From positions 1,240,001 through 1,304,000 of the forward strand of contig JAGTTO010000001.1 of NCBI GenBank assembly GCA_018223435.1: 64,000 bases of DNA, read 5' to 3'. The translations under genes were made by a program, and so were the position numbers. Source of the DNA: Lachnospiraceae bacterium Marseille-Q4251. Lineage in GTDB: Bacteria > Bacillota > Clostridia > Lachnospirales > Lachnospiraceae. The notes below the pieces were generated by a model that worked only from the letters and a program-made list of their open reading frames with translations, ran no database searches and had not been told where the DNA came from. Positions within the stretch are counted from its first letter, which is position 1. The number at the start of each line of letters is the position of its first letter. Below are positions 1 to 8,137 of the stretch, in pieces.

Positions 1-43
1 TATTTTTCATGATGTTATCCGTTTTTAAATAGTAATCTGCCAT
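1..43 (-). CDS. 5' end of an unidentified ICE gene, cut by the window edge
   Basis: An ATG at 41-43 is preceded on the minus strand by GGAGGGAACGGGG, a good ribosome site, and opens a frame (MADYYLKTDNIMKN) that runs off the window. It follows the ArdC-like gene in the same direction, so it is probably the next gene of the conjugation operon. Too little is visible to name it. Confidence 0.5.
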   Translation of the reverse strand, partial: MADYYLKTDNIMKN

Positions 44-128
44 CCCCGTTCCCTCCTATCTTTGTTACACCCAACATACCACAAGAACCCTGCAATAGCT
101 ATCCCAACGGCGGAACTTTTTTAAGAAC

Positions 129-1079
129 CTATCGCTCCGGCTGCTTCTCTTTTTTCTCCTTCTTCAGTGTCTGCTTTGGCGGTTCCTCAAAGGAAAAATC
201 ATCCTTAGCAAAAGCCTGTTCCTGTTCCCCGAAGTTCCGTTCCATATGGTTGCGGATGGTATAGGCTGCCTGCCGCACATCATTTAAAAAGCCACGCAGT
301 TCTTGGGAATCTTTCTGCCCATTCGCCTGCATTTCTGCCACTTTTCCAAACTGGAAGCCGGACACGTCCGCCCCATACCGCTTGCCTACCACATAGGCTG
401 CACAATAGGCTTGTGCATTCACTTTCTTTCTCATATAATTTCCATCATGCTGATCCAGGGCGGCACAGGCCAGTTCCCGGTTCACTGCATGGAATGTTGT
501 ATTCGCCTCCATTCCGTTTCGCACATAGACGGTACGCTGTTTCGGGATATACTGTGCCGGAATGCCCTCCGGCAGATTGTCTGCGATCTGCATCCGCACT
601 GGCTGATCCTTTAAGACTGCATGGATCAGTTCTTCCATGGAACGCTGTGGACGTTCCTCCAGCGGTTTTCCACTCATCTGGCTGATGTCAAATCCTTTAC
701 CGATGGCATAGCCTGTCCGCATCTCCCCATCTTTTTCATATTCCGTACTGACCATATAGGTGTAGCCATGCACCCCGGATTTCGGAGAACGGTGTTCTTT
801 TTTCCAGTAATCATAGGATTTTACCACCGTTGCCTCTGGATTCTGTCCGTAGATGAGCAGAAGGTTGGGTGTTTTCTGCGTATTGCACTGCGCCATAAAA
901 TCTAAAAATCCCTTTAAAGAATCCCCGTTTTGGAACACCGCCTGTGCCTGGGCATCTACCTCTGCCCACACCTCTTCCCTCTGCTGTTTTTTCATGGCTG
1001 CATATTCTTCTTTTGATAACTGCTGTTGTGGAGTTTTTTCTTCCCCTGCCCCACCAGGGATCATGTTCGTTAAATCCAT
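129..1079 (-). CDS. ArdC-like (LtrC-type) antirestriction-domain protein
   Basis: This 316-residue protein has an N-terminal half resembling the ssDNA-binding domain of ArdC and LtrC proteins of conjugative elements. Seen: a helix-rich start, then NLLLIYGQNPEATVV and SYDYWKK, then SGVHGYTYMV, matching the family pattern of QLLIYAQ-P-A followed by a K-x-G-x-x-G segment. No HExxH metalloprotease motif is present, so only the DNA-binding part is supported. The C-terminus is charged (ending KKEKKEKQPER). The start lies 4 bp after the stop of the PcfB-like gene, which indicates one operon with the relaxase. Protection of incoming DNA or handling of transferred ssDNA is inferred from the family. 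Confidence 0.6.
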   Translation of the reverse strand: MDLTNMIPGGAGEEKTPQQQLSKEEYAAMKKQQREEVWAEVDAQAQAVFQNGDSLKGFLDFMAQCNTQKTPNLLLIYGQNPEATVVKSYDYWKKEHRSPKSGVHGYTYMVSTEYEKDGEMRTGYAIGKGFDISQMSGKPLEERPQRSMEELIHAVLKDQPVRMQIADNLPEGIPAQYIPKQRTVYVRNGMEANTTFHAVNRELACAALDQHDGNYMRKKVNAQAYCAAYVVGKRYGADVSGFQFGKVAEMQANGQKDSQELRGFLNDVRQAAYTIRNHMERNFGEQEQAFAKDDFSFEEPPKQTLKKEKKEKQPER

Positions 1080-1083
1080 AGCC

Positions 1084-1887
1084 TTACCTGCCTTTCACTT
1101 TCTTCTGTTTCTTTCTCTGCTGATTTCTCGGTTTTCTCCGGCTCTGCTGTTGCTTCTGCCGCTGTTTCTGTTCCGTTTCAATCTTTTTTAATTCCTGCCG
1201 GACAGATGGTTTCTCCCCTTTCCAGCTAGTTTCCTGCCCGGAAAAAGAACCGCTGCTGTGCGAGGAAGGTCCGGACAGATTCCCTGCCTTCTCCGCCTGG
1301 GTAAAATTTCCCTCCGAAGGAGAGACTTCCCCTACATCAAACAGATGCTCTTCTTCATCCAGTTCAAACTCAATGGTCCCTTCCGGCAGCACCACCTTTT
1401 CGGTCTTTACCGGAAGTTCTTCTTTTGCTTCGGTTTTCTCGGTAAACTCTGCATCGATCACACGCTCTCCTTCCCGGACTGACGCTTGTTCCACAACCGC
1501 TTCCCCGGCTTCGGATTTTACAAAGTCCAGATTCATCTTATCCAGCACCCGGTTCACCTTTGCCGCATCATCGGCAAACACCATGATCTCGGAAAACTGG
1601 GGGTTCTTCTTATCCCGGATGACCACATACAAAAGTCCCCTGGATTTGGCTTCCCCTGCAAACTCCCGCAGCCTGTCATGGGGAATGGTGAAAAATTTCA
1701 TTGCCCGCTGTTCCTTTAACATCCGAAGCAGGTTGGTCTTTCCCCTGGTCTTTTTCTGGTCCTTCATTACTGCAACGATCAGCACCGCCAGATTCTTTGC
1801 AATGCTCCCGCTGATCCGTAAGGTATGTTCCATGCCTTCCATGGAATACCGGACGATCTGATCTGCCGCATCACCACCATAGTTCAT
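1084..1887 (-). CDS. PcfB-like (DUF3801) conjugation protein
   Basis: The 267-residue protein resembles PcfB/DUF3801 proteins found beside relaxase and coupling-protein genes. About the first 130 residues carry the recognisable fold: a helical segment with AVLIVAVMKDQ, a K-rich turn, then FFTIPHDRLREFAGEAKSRGLLYVV and a strand before a FADDAAKVNRVLDKM helix. The rest is low-complexity: acidic, then Ser-rich, then a Lys/Arg/Gln tail that could bind DNA. The acidic and basic halves look disordered. It sits 14 bp after the relaxase gene. In pCF10, PcfB is a substrate adaptor for the coupling ATPase; the same role is inferred here. Confidence 0.7.
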   Translation of the reverse strand: MNYGGDAADQIVRYSMEGMEHTLRISGSIAKNLAVLIVAVMKDQKKTRGKTNLLRMLKEQRAMKFFTIPHDRLREFAGEAKSRGLLYVVIRDKKNPQFSEIMVFADDAAKVNRVLDKMNLDFVKSEAGEAVVEQASVREGERVIDAEFTEKTEAKEELPVKTEKVVLPEGTIEFELDEEEHLFDVGEVSPSEGNFTQAEKAGNLSGPSSHSSGSFSGQETSWKGEKPSVRQELKKIETEQKQRQKQQQSRRKPRNQQRKKQKKVKGR

Positions 1888-1901
1888 ACGCTCTCACCTC
1901 C

Positions 1902-3176
1902 TTACCGCTTCCGTTCTTCTTCCCTTCGCTGTTTCCCGGACGATTCCTGTACCTGCTCTTGTTCCTTTGCCCGTTTTAACCTCTCTTCCATCTCTTTCGA
2001 CTGGATCTCGATCTGCTGGCTCAAACGGATCTTTTTCCGAAGTTCTTTTAATTCCCCGTTGATCTCCTGAATCCGCATACCGCCCGGTTCTTTTCGATAT
2101 AGCGTTCTTCTCTCCTTCATCAAGGAAAGCACCTGTTCCTCCAAAGGTTTCCGGTATGCTGCCAGCTCTTCCCTGGTGTTGATCCCTTCTTTTTGCAAAA
2201 ACTCCATCTGCCGGATGCGCAGATCCAGTTTTCGGATATCGGAACGGACCGCATAAGAAATCCGTTTCGGCTTCTGCTGAAGCACTCCCATCCGATACAG
2301 ATAAGAAAAATACAGCTTTTGAAGTCCGGTAAGTTTCCTCTTTGGAAACTGCACCTGTGTTTTTCCATACACCTGTTGGATCTTTGGACGCAGGATCTTC
2401 TCCCGGATCTCTGCCTCCCCATAGCCATTTCCCAAGGAACGCAGACGGACATACCTCTCCATATCCGGCGTCTTTAATGCCGGATACTTCCGGTTCAGCT
2501 TCCAGGTATAGCCCCGCTTCTCCATTTCTTTTACAAACTGACTCCAGGAAAAGCTCACGCCAATGGCATCCCGGATATCCATGCGGATGGCAGTCCTCCA
2601 GGTAGGTTTCCCTTCTGCTTCTGCTTTCCACTGGGCATAGTGCATGGCTTTCCCCTGGTTCGTCTGGATCACAGAAAGACCGTATTTCCTGCATAAGTCA
2701 TCCGAAATCCGGCGCACTTCGGTAAAATAACTTTTGGCATTGCTGTGGTATTTCTTCCCATCCGCCATGCTCACCGAATTCCATACCAGATGATTGTGGT
2801 AATGACTGGTATTCAAATGGGTGGTGATCACCACTTCAAACTGCCCTTTCAATAACTGCTCTGCCAGTTCCTGTCCGATCAGATGTGCCAGTTCGGGGGA
2901 TACTTCCCCTTCTGCAAAACTCTGCACCAGATGATAGCCCTGTACCCCGCCTTTCTTATGAAAGCGTTCTTTGGTCTTTACCATGTCCGCATAGGCATTT
3001 TCACAGGTACACCCCATGGCATCCTCAAAAATGGTCTCTTCTGTTTTTTCCCGGTTTAATGCATAATCAATGGCTTCTTCCAAAGAGCCGGCGCTCTTGG
3101 TGGTCTTCGTCCGGTCCTTCACATAGTCGATGGAACGCTCCAGGCGGTGGACGGGGAGGACGCTGGTATATGCCAT
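1902..3176 (-). CDS. MOBP-type relaxase / mobilization nuclease
   Basis: The 424-residue protein is the DNA strand transferase that would nick oriT. Seen: the three-histidine metal site in HLNTSHYHNHLVWN (H120, H125, H127/H129), and an early Tyr-containing region (YVKDRTKT, residues 18-25) that may hold the catalytic tyrosine. A central segment (SFSWSQFVKEMEKRGYTWK) is typical of Firmicute relaxases, followed by a long coiled-coil Arg/Glu-rich C-terminus. Its ATG directly abuts the MobC stop codon, so the two are translationally coupled. PcfB-like and ArdC-like genes follow. The relaxase assignment is firm; the MOBP subfamily is from motif resemblance. Confidence 0.88.
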   Translation of the reverse strand: MAYTSVLPVHRLERSIDYVKDRTKTTKSAGSLEEAIDYALNREKTEETIFEDAMGCTCENAYADMVKTKERFHKKGGVQGYHLVQSFAEGEVSPELAHLIGQELAEQLLKGQFEVVITTHLNTSHYHNHLVWNSVSMADGKKYHSNAKSYFTEVRRISDDLCRKYGLSVIQTNQGKAMHYAQWKAEAEGKPTWRTAIRMDIRDAIGVSFSWSQFVKEMEKRGYTWKLNRKYPALKTPDMERYVRLRSLGNGYGEAEIREKILRPKIQQVYGKTQVQFPKRKLTGLQKLYFSYLYRMGVLQQKPKRISYAVRSDIRKLDLRIRQMEFLQKEGINTREELAAYRKPLEEQVLSLMKERRTLYRKEPGGMRIQEINGELKELRKKIRLSQQIEIQSKEMEERLKRAKEQEQVQESSGKQRREEERKR

Positions 3177-3485
3177 CTACCATTCCTCTTTCACCAGACG
3201 CCAGGTCTCTTTGGAAATCCGGAGCATTTCCTGTACGCTGGCTTCCCCTGCCATCCCGGTACCATTGGCAACATGGGCAAGCTGGTTGGCATTGTTGCAA
3301 AGCCCCGCAATCTTTCGAAGAAGTTCTGTATGATGCTCACAGGGCTTTGTCTGAAGCTGTGCGCCTAAGATCAGGGAACGTAAAAATTCCTCCCTGCTTA
3401 GTCCACTCTTTGCCACCTGTCCGTCCAGATGCCGAAGTTCCTTTGCATTCAACCGTACCGGAACCACATGGTTTCGTTTTCTCAT
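3177..3485 (-). CDS. mobC: MobC-like relaxosome protein
   Basis: This 102-residue basic protein has an N-terminal ribbon-helix-helix-like start (VPVRLNAKELRHLDGQVAKSG) and the LCNNANQLAHVAN segment characteristic of the MobC family (bacterial mobilisation). It would bind oriT and help the relaxase open DNA. It lies immediately upstream of the relaxase with zero spacing. Family length is usually 100-150 residues, so it looks complete. Confidence 0.82.
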   Translation of the reverse strand: MRKRNHVVPVRLNAKELRHLDGQVAKSGLSREEFLRSLILGAQLQTKPCEHHTELLRKIAGLCNNANQLAHVANGTGMAGEASVQEMLRISKETWRLVKEEW

Positions 3486-3506
3486 TTGACCACCTCCCTT
3501 TTTCTT

Positions 3507-3869
3507 TTATGCTATCTGTAAGGGATACACCTGGATTCCTCTGCGCTCCATCTGCCAGAGGAATTCCCCGATCTCCCAGACCTGCCCATTCACATCCACC
3601 AGCTTTTCGTCCACGAAGCGGCAAAGTCCAATCTCTTTTGTTCCGTCCTCTGCCATCATGCAAAGGCTTTCCTCATCCAAAAGGGAGAACCGCTCCAACC
3701 CTTCCATATCTCGGAAATGGATTGTTTTCCGTTCTCCCTGTTTCTGTCTGCGTATCCGCATCTGTTCCATCTGCTGATCTTCCCGCTTTCCGGCAACCAC
3801 ACAGCACATCAGTCCAATACCAAAGGCTGCGCCTGCCATTGCCCCAAGCGCCATTCCTGCAAAAAACAT
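3507..3869 (-). CDS. Small membrane-anchored ICE protein (DUF3789-like N-terminus)
   Basis: The start at 3869 is chosen because AAAGGAG lies about ten bases upstream; an upstream in-frame ATG at 3917 has no such site. The 120-residue product begins with one Gly/Ala-rich membrane helix (MFFAGMALGAMAGAAFGIG), then VVAGKR and a charged cytoplasmic part. This layout matches small DUF3789-type proteins common in Tn1549-like ICEs. The C-terminal ~70 residues look like a small beta domain of unknown role. It is cotranscribed with mobC and the relaxase. A role in the mating machinery is only inferred from position. Confidence 0.55.
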   Translation of the reverse strand: MFFAGMALGAMAGAAFGIGLMCCVVAGKREDQQMEQMRIRRQKQGERKTIHFRDMEGLERFSLLDEESLCMMAEDGTKEIGLCRFVDEKLVDVNGQVWEIGEFLWQMERRGIQVYPLQIA

Positions 3870-3901
3870 GTTTCTTCTCTCCTTTCTCGACTGCCGGGGG
3901 A

Positions 3902-3940
3902 TTGGGGTTCTCCCCAAAGTGCGTTTGGATATCCAAACGC
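3902..3940. promoter_or_regulatory. Tandem hairpin and perfect 20-bp palindrome upstream of the mob genes (candidate oriT or operator)
   Basis: The 126-bp gap before the membrane protein/mobC/relaxase genes holds TTGGGG-TTCT-CCCCAA (3902-3917) and, 3 bp on, the perfect palindrome GCGTTTGGATATCCAAACGC (3921-3940). Inverted repeats near a relaxase gene are a hallmark of oriT, and a dyad this exact also suits a repressor site. No nick site was identified. Confidence 0.45.
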
Positions 3941-3995
3941 TATGCTTGCAAAACCAGTTCCACCGATTTCCATCGACTCCCCCATGCAGAATCGA

Positions 3996-4322
3996 TTATG
4001 CTTCCTTTTCTTTGATCTTGATCAATCCATCTAATGTGGTACAAATGATATGCAATCGGTCTGCGGTACTAATATCTGTGTTCATCGTTCCGGTGACTTC
4101 TTTTCCACAGACCACCACCATCCGACACCGCTTTAAGATCAAGTGGGACATCCGGTTGTATGCCTGCAAATCCTCAGCTTCCCCTTCATCCAGAAAAGGA
4201 AGAAATCCAAACCTCGGACAAATGGGAACATATCCCAACTCATAAATCTTCCGGCAATATCGCTGCACCTTCACTCTGCTTTCTTCTGCCGGACAACACA
4301 CATAGGCCATCGCCTGTTCCAT
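3996..4322 (-). CDS. Nucleotide-binding-like ICE protein (DUF4406/DUF7768-like)
   Basis: The start at 4322 follows AAAGGGGTGAGG; a longer form would begin at a TTG at 4376. The 108-residue protein resembles small proteins with the fold of nucleoside 2-deoxyribosyltransferases: YVCCPAEES at the N-terminus, YVPICPRFGFLPF in the middle and CRMVVVCGKEVTGTM near the end. Such genes are common in ICEs and phages, with unproven function. It lies between the methyltransferase and the mob genes. Confidence 0.5.
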   Translation of the reverse strand: MEQAMAYVCCPAEESRVKVQRYCRKIYELGYVPICPRFGFLPFLDEGEAEDLQAYNRMSHLILKRCRMVVVCGKEVTGTMNTDISTADRLHIICTTLDGLIKIKEKEA

Positions 4323-4340
4323 CGCCTCACCCCTTTCCTG

Positions 4341-4397
4341 CATCCAGGTGGATGCACTTTTCTTCTTCTGAAACAAAGTTGGACATCCATGTGGATG
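4341..4397. repeat. Two near-identical 14-bp dyads
   Basis: CATCCAGGTGGATG (4341-4354) and CATCCATGTGGATG (4384-4397) are each inverted repeats with a CATCCA/TGGATG stem. They lie 43 bp apart between the methyltransferase stop and the next gene. They may be processing hairpins or a binding-site pair; there is no T-tract to make them clear terminators. Confidence 0.4.
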
Positions 4398-4403
4398 CCC
4401 TTG

Positions 4404-5210
4404 CTATTTCTCGCTCTCTTCTTTTTCCTTTGCTTCCAATGCAAACTTTACACGGTCACTGCCCAGCTTATAATAAGCATCGGTCACTTCAATGCCTACT
4501 GTCTCATAGCCTTCTTCCACCGCCGCAAGGATGGTTGTTCCTGCTCCGGCAAAGGGATCTAAGATTCTACCACCCGGCTCACAAATCTGAATGACATCTT
4601 TCATCAGCTGCAACGGTTTCTCTGTCACATGAATACGGTTCTGGGGATTTCCATAACGGAACACACCGGGAAGACAGGAAACCGGGCGGTTGATTGGCAT
4701 CGGGCCATTACTGCCCCACACAATATACTCAGCCTGCTGGCGAAAACGTCCTTTCTGCGGACGAGAGTTTCCCTTATCCCAAACCGCAGTTCCTCTCCAG
4801 ATCCAGCCTGCCCACTGGAGTGCATCGGTAATAGAGGGATATTGTCTCCAGTCAATAAACAGGCAGATTGGCGCACCAACTTTACAGGCTTTCCGCGCAT
4901 CGTAGAGCCACTCTGCCATCCAATGGGTCCAGGAACGCTGATCCTTGTTATCCCCATCAAAATCCGGCAGTGCATTCTCTGCCTTCATACTGCTGTATTT
5001 CTGATTAGTCGTGCGGTTTCGCTCATTCTGTTTTGTTCCCCCAGACGCATAAGGCGGATCGGTAATCACTGCATCAAAGATCCCCGGCTGAAATGCTTTC
5101 ACCAGTTTCAGCGTATCTCCATGTAAAATTGTCCAGTTTTTCCCTCCGGTATATTCCTCCGGGTATGTTCCTTCTTTCAATAAGTTCCCTAACTGCAGGG
5201 TATTTTCCAT
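4404..5210 (-). CDS. Adenine- or N4-cytosine-specific DNA methyltransferase
   Basis: The start at 5210 follows AAAGGATG. The 268-residue protein has the catalytic DPPY motif (residues ~49-52, AVITDPPYASGG) first and the SAM-binding FAGAGTT motif near residue 220, the order of beta-group amino-methyltransferases. An HVTEKPLQLM segment precedes the SAM loop, as in many phage and ICE orphan methylases. No restriction gene is adjacent, so it probably methylates element DNA to resist host restriction. It shares the ICE operon with a SAM synthetase about 3 kb upstream, which would make its cofactor. Confidence 0.85.
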   Translation of the reverse strand: MENTLQLGNLLKEGTYPEEYTGGKNWTILHGDTLKLVKAFQPGIFDAVITDPPYASGGTKQNERNRTTNQKYSSMKAENALPDFDGDNKDQRSWTHWMAEWLYDARKACKVGAPICLFIDWRQYPSITDALQWAGWIWRGTAVWDKGNSRPQKGRFRQQAEYIVWGSNGPMPINRPVSCLPGVFRYGNPQNRIHVTEKPLQLMKDVIQICEPGGRILDPFAGAGTTILAAVEEGYETVGIEVTDAYYKLGSDRVKFALEAKEKEESEK

Positions 5211-5228
5211 AGGCATCATCCTTTCTTA

Positions 5229-6263
5229 TCAGCGCTCCGGCTGTTTTTTACTTTTTGTTTTTTTCTTGCTTTCATTCACTTTATGAATTGAATCACCTCC
5301 CCTGAAAACTAACAGCTCCTGTGTCTGATTCTCCACACTCCGGCTTGGCAGAACATTTCCTCTCACCAATACTTTCCCGCATACATTTCCAAAAACCAAG
5401 CTATTTCCGAGAATCAAAGGTGCATCTCCTGTTTCCTTTGCCGCAGTAATCTTGGCAAATCCTCGAATGTGTGCCATATTCCAAACCTCTCCAGCTAGAA
5501 TACGGCAGGATTCCTCTGCAATACTCGTTTGATACATCACTGCAGTTCCCGTAAGAAGGGCATCACCCTTGGCAATCGCTTCTTGGAACAGTCCTGCACT
5601 CCTTTCCACTACCGCACGTTCACAGCAGATAGCCTGGTCATAAATCCAGCATGATCCTTCCTGGGAAAGATTTTGCTCATATTCTACAAAGCCACCCAAG
5701 GTTCCTTTGGGAACCGCTTCATTTACGTCTACCAATGCTCGGATTCTATGCAGCCATGGAAATTGTGGATGGGCTATGGAAGTGATTTCATATTTCTTCT
5801 GCGTTTCGCATTGGACTTCTTTTTGAGAGAACTTTTCTTTTGTATCTACTGAAAAATCAAAAACGACTTCTCCTTCCTCTACGGAATAGGTACGAATACG
5901 TGAGGTATCAAAAATTCCCCCTTCGTACTGCCTGCTGAGAAAGTTCTGGATCGCTTCCAGTTCCTGCTGTGTAAGAGGCTCTATTAATGCAAGGCTGGCA
6001 CAAACATACAAACCATCTTGTTCTTTTTTCACCTGGATATCGAGGTTCTGCACTTTCTCCTTTACAGAATCATCCGCATCATAGTAATCCATCAGATTGA
6101 ATGATGCCGACTTTTTTCTGTAATACAATTTTTCCTGCTCCAGTGCCTCTTGGATGGCAGTTTCATAAAGAACAAGATCCTGTCCCTTCAAATCTACAGA
6201 TTCCCCTTCTTTTGTGGCAAGCCATCCCCACACAGGACTCCATAATTGCAATCTGTTTTCCAT
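5229..6263 (-). CDS. Conserved ICE protein: acidic N-terminal domain plus hexapeptide-like beta-solenoid
   Basis: The start follows GGGAGGTCTT. The N-terminal ~170 residues resemble the neighbour at 6363-7160 (shared: NLMDYYDADDSVKEKV versus NLMDYFDGSAAIKEKV, then LY.C..L.L and LS.QY). The C-terminal half has irregular short repeats such as GTLGGFVEYEQNLSQEGSCWIYDQA, then GDALLTGTAVMYQTSI, typical of left-handed beta-solenoid proteins related to YdcK. The last residues (KKKTKSKKQPER) resemble the tail of the ArdC-like protein at 129-1079. Function is unknown; one of a paralogous pair. Confidence 0.55.
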   Translation of the reverse strand: MENRLQLWSPVWGWLATKEGESVDLKGQDLVLYETAIQEALEQEKLYYRKKSASFNLMDYYDADDSVKEKVQNLDIQVKKEQDGLYVCASLALIEPLTQQELEAIQNFLSRQYEGGIFDTSRIRTYSVEEGEVVFDFSVDTKEKFSQKEVQCETQKKYEITSIAHPQFPWLHRIRALVDVNEAVPKGTLGGFVEYEQNLSQEGSCWIYDQAICCERAVVERSAGLFQEAIAKGDALLTGTAVMYQTSIAEESCRILAGEVWNMAHIRGFAKITAAKETGDAPLILGNSLVFGNVCGKVLVRGNVLPSRSVENQTQELLVFRGGDSIHKVNESKKKTKSKKQPER

Positions 6264-6362
6264 AAGACCTCCCTTGTCAGTGTTCTGGCTGTTTATTCTC
6301 TTTTCAATCTGTTTCTGCTATTTTTTCTTCCCACATCTCCTTTGATGTGACAAAAGATAACT

Positions 6363-7160
6363 TCATCGGCATTCTTCCTTCCCACGTTTCTTTGGGGGCT
6401 TGGTATCATTCTGAGAAGATGCACTCAGTTCTGTTTCCACATATTCACTGATGATATGAAGTGCCTGATAATAGTTCTCTGATTTCTGGACACGTGCAAT
6501 CATTTCTTTTGCCTCTTGTCCCTGCCCATTTTCCTGAAGCAGTTTACTTGCCCTGGCCATAACCGCAAACACATTTCCATCCATTCCCAAAAGCTGCATT
6601 TTCAGGCGTTTCGGAACATTTACCGGATTTTCTTGTTTCTCCGACTTTTCTTTTGAGACTTCTGATTTTGCCTGTTGAAATTCAAAATCTATGGGGCGCC
6701 AAAAGTGTATACACAGTTCACCACCCTCTACCGGAATCTCCTGCTGTTCAAAGCCTTCTCCCCATCCATCACTATATTGTCCGGTGAGATATTCACACAG
6801 TTCCGATAATTCTTCCGCCTCCAGATACTCTTTCAATTCTAAAGTTGTACAGCCATATAACACACCATCCGATTCTTTCACCGATGGAACTGCGGACACT
6901 ACTTTTTCTTTAATGGCAGCACTTCCGTCAAAATAATCCATCAGATTATCGGTCCTATCATCGTCATGTCCGACACGGTTGTATTCTGCAATCTTTTCCT
7001 GAATCACAGAAGCATACTCCGTTAAATCATCTCCTTCAAAAAATACCTGCTCTTCTTCAAAGTCATTGTAATCCTCTTCTTCCCAATCTTGTTCCATCTC
7101 ATTGGGAAGAAAGGTTCCTGTCAGCGGTGTCAATAATTCTATTTTGATCGTATCTTCCAT
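6363..7160 (-). CDS. Conserved acidic ICE protein, paralog of the 5229-6263 product
   Basis: The start ATG at 7160 follows GGTGAGG and overlaps the end of the Toprim gene. The 265-residue product is strongly acidic at the N-terminus (DWEEEDYNDFEEEQ), shares the NLMDYFDG...IKEKV block and a following LTGQYSDGW segment with its neighbour, and ends in a helical domain (MDGNVFAVMARASKLLQENGQ, split by a loop) resembling a tetratricopeptide-like or DNA-mimic helper. No catalytic motif is visible. Part of the operon running from metK to the methyltransferase. Confidence 0.5.
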   Translation of the reverse strand: MEDTIKIELLTPLTGTFLPNEMEQDWEEEDYNDFEEEQVFFEGDDLTEYASVIQEKIAEYNRVGHDDDRTDNLMDYFDGSAAIKEKVVSAVPSVKESDGVLYGCTTLELKEYLEAEELSELCEYLTGQYSDGWGEGFEQQEIPVEGGELCIHFWRPIDFEFQQAKSEVSKEKSEKQENPVNVPKRLKMQLLGMDGNVFAVMARASKLLQENGQGQEAKEMIARVQKSENYYQALHIISEYVETELSASSQNDTKPPKKRGKEECR

Positions 7161-7165
7161 TTGCC

Positions 7166-8137
7166 TCACCTGCCTCTTTCCTTTTGCTGTTTCTTCTGTT
7201 TTTCCACCGCCTGTTTTGCCAGGTCTCCATAGTCTGCACCTTCCATCTGTGGTAAGTTACAAACTACGGTATATTTTTCCTCATACTGCTCTTTTAACTG
7301 CGCACATGCCCATCGCCCGGCAAAATCGTTATCGGTGCAGAGCTCAATTTCTGTTACCTCCGGATGCTCTTTCAGAAAATATTCCAATGCATCCGGGCGC
7401 TTTATCTTTTTTGTTGCTCGTTCCGCGCCTTCTTTCGGCGCTGCGATTCCACCCAGAGACAGGCGATACTTATCGGTTCGTCCATCTTCCAGCGTCATAT
7501 GGGCAAGGGCATCAATACAGGCTTCATACACCGCTACCCGATGGCTTTTCCCCAAAGGCGGAACACAAAAGCTATACTGTTTGTTGCTTCCTTCCTGTTC
7601 CATTCGAAAGCTCTTTCCCCGGCTGTCATAAATCCCACGCAGAAACGCATACTTTGCTTCTCCCTGTTCATCCATGCCAACAAAAACAGCGTTATGGTAG
7701 GGGGCGCTCTCATACAGGATTCCCAGCTGCACACAATAATCCAGTACCTCATCCCGGATTCCCCTTTGGTTCAAATATCTCCGTACCCGGTAAAAACTGT
7801 CGTTGGGGAAAGGCAGGGAAAAGGGCTTCTTCCTGGGGGCTGGTTCTGCTCTGGAAACATACACAGGCGTCTGCTCACACAAGATTTTTACTGCTTCCGT
7901 ATATCCCATGCCATCTACCTGCATCAAAAACCGGAGAGCCGACATTCCACCAATACCCCTGGACTTCCAATGCCATTTGCTGGTAATCTCATTGATTTTG
8001 AAACTGTCATGGTCCTGAAGCTGCCATTCATTTCTTGTCCGTGTTTTTTTCAATCTCCCCGGCTGATATGTCTGCAGATACTCGTAGGCTCTCACCTGCT
8101 TGGCTGCCTGATATTCTTCTTCAGTAACCCAAGCCAT
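7166..8137 (-). CDS. DUF3991/Toprim-domain protein (primase-like)
   Basis: The 323-residue protein begins with a region typical of DUF3991-Toprim proteins (GIGGMSALRFLMQVDGMGY), then has a Toprim-like core: YEACIDALAHM followed by EIELCTDNDFAGR, where the acidic cluster should bind Mg. There is no N-terminal zinc finger, so it is a short primase-like protein. Many ICEs and plasmids carry one, probably to prime the transferred strand. Its start overlaps the SAM synthetase stop by one base (TGATG), which couples translation. Confidence 0.75.
   Translation of the reverse strand: MAWVTEEEYQAAKQVRAYEYLQTYQPGRLKKTRTRNEWQLQDHDSFKINEITSKWHWKSRGIGGMSALRFLMQVDGMGYTEAVKILCEQTPVYVSRAEPAPRKKPFSLPFPNDSFYRVRRYLNQRGIRDEVLDYCVQLGILYESAPYHNAVFVGMDEQGEAKYAFLRGIYDSRGKSFRMEQEGSNKQYSFCVPPLGKSHRVAVYEACIDALAHMTLEDGRTDKYRLSLGGIAAPKEGAERATKKIKRPDALEYFLKEHPEVTEIELCTDNDFAGRWACAQLKEQYEEKYTVVCNLPQMEGADYGDLAKQAVEKQKKQQKERGR

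Noticed and set aside
2885..4015. 376-codon plus-strand ORF over the relaxase and MobC genes
   Set aside because: It is antisense to clear relaxase and MobC coding sequence and has a composition-driven open frame with no family features or ribosome site.
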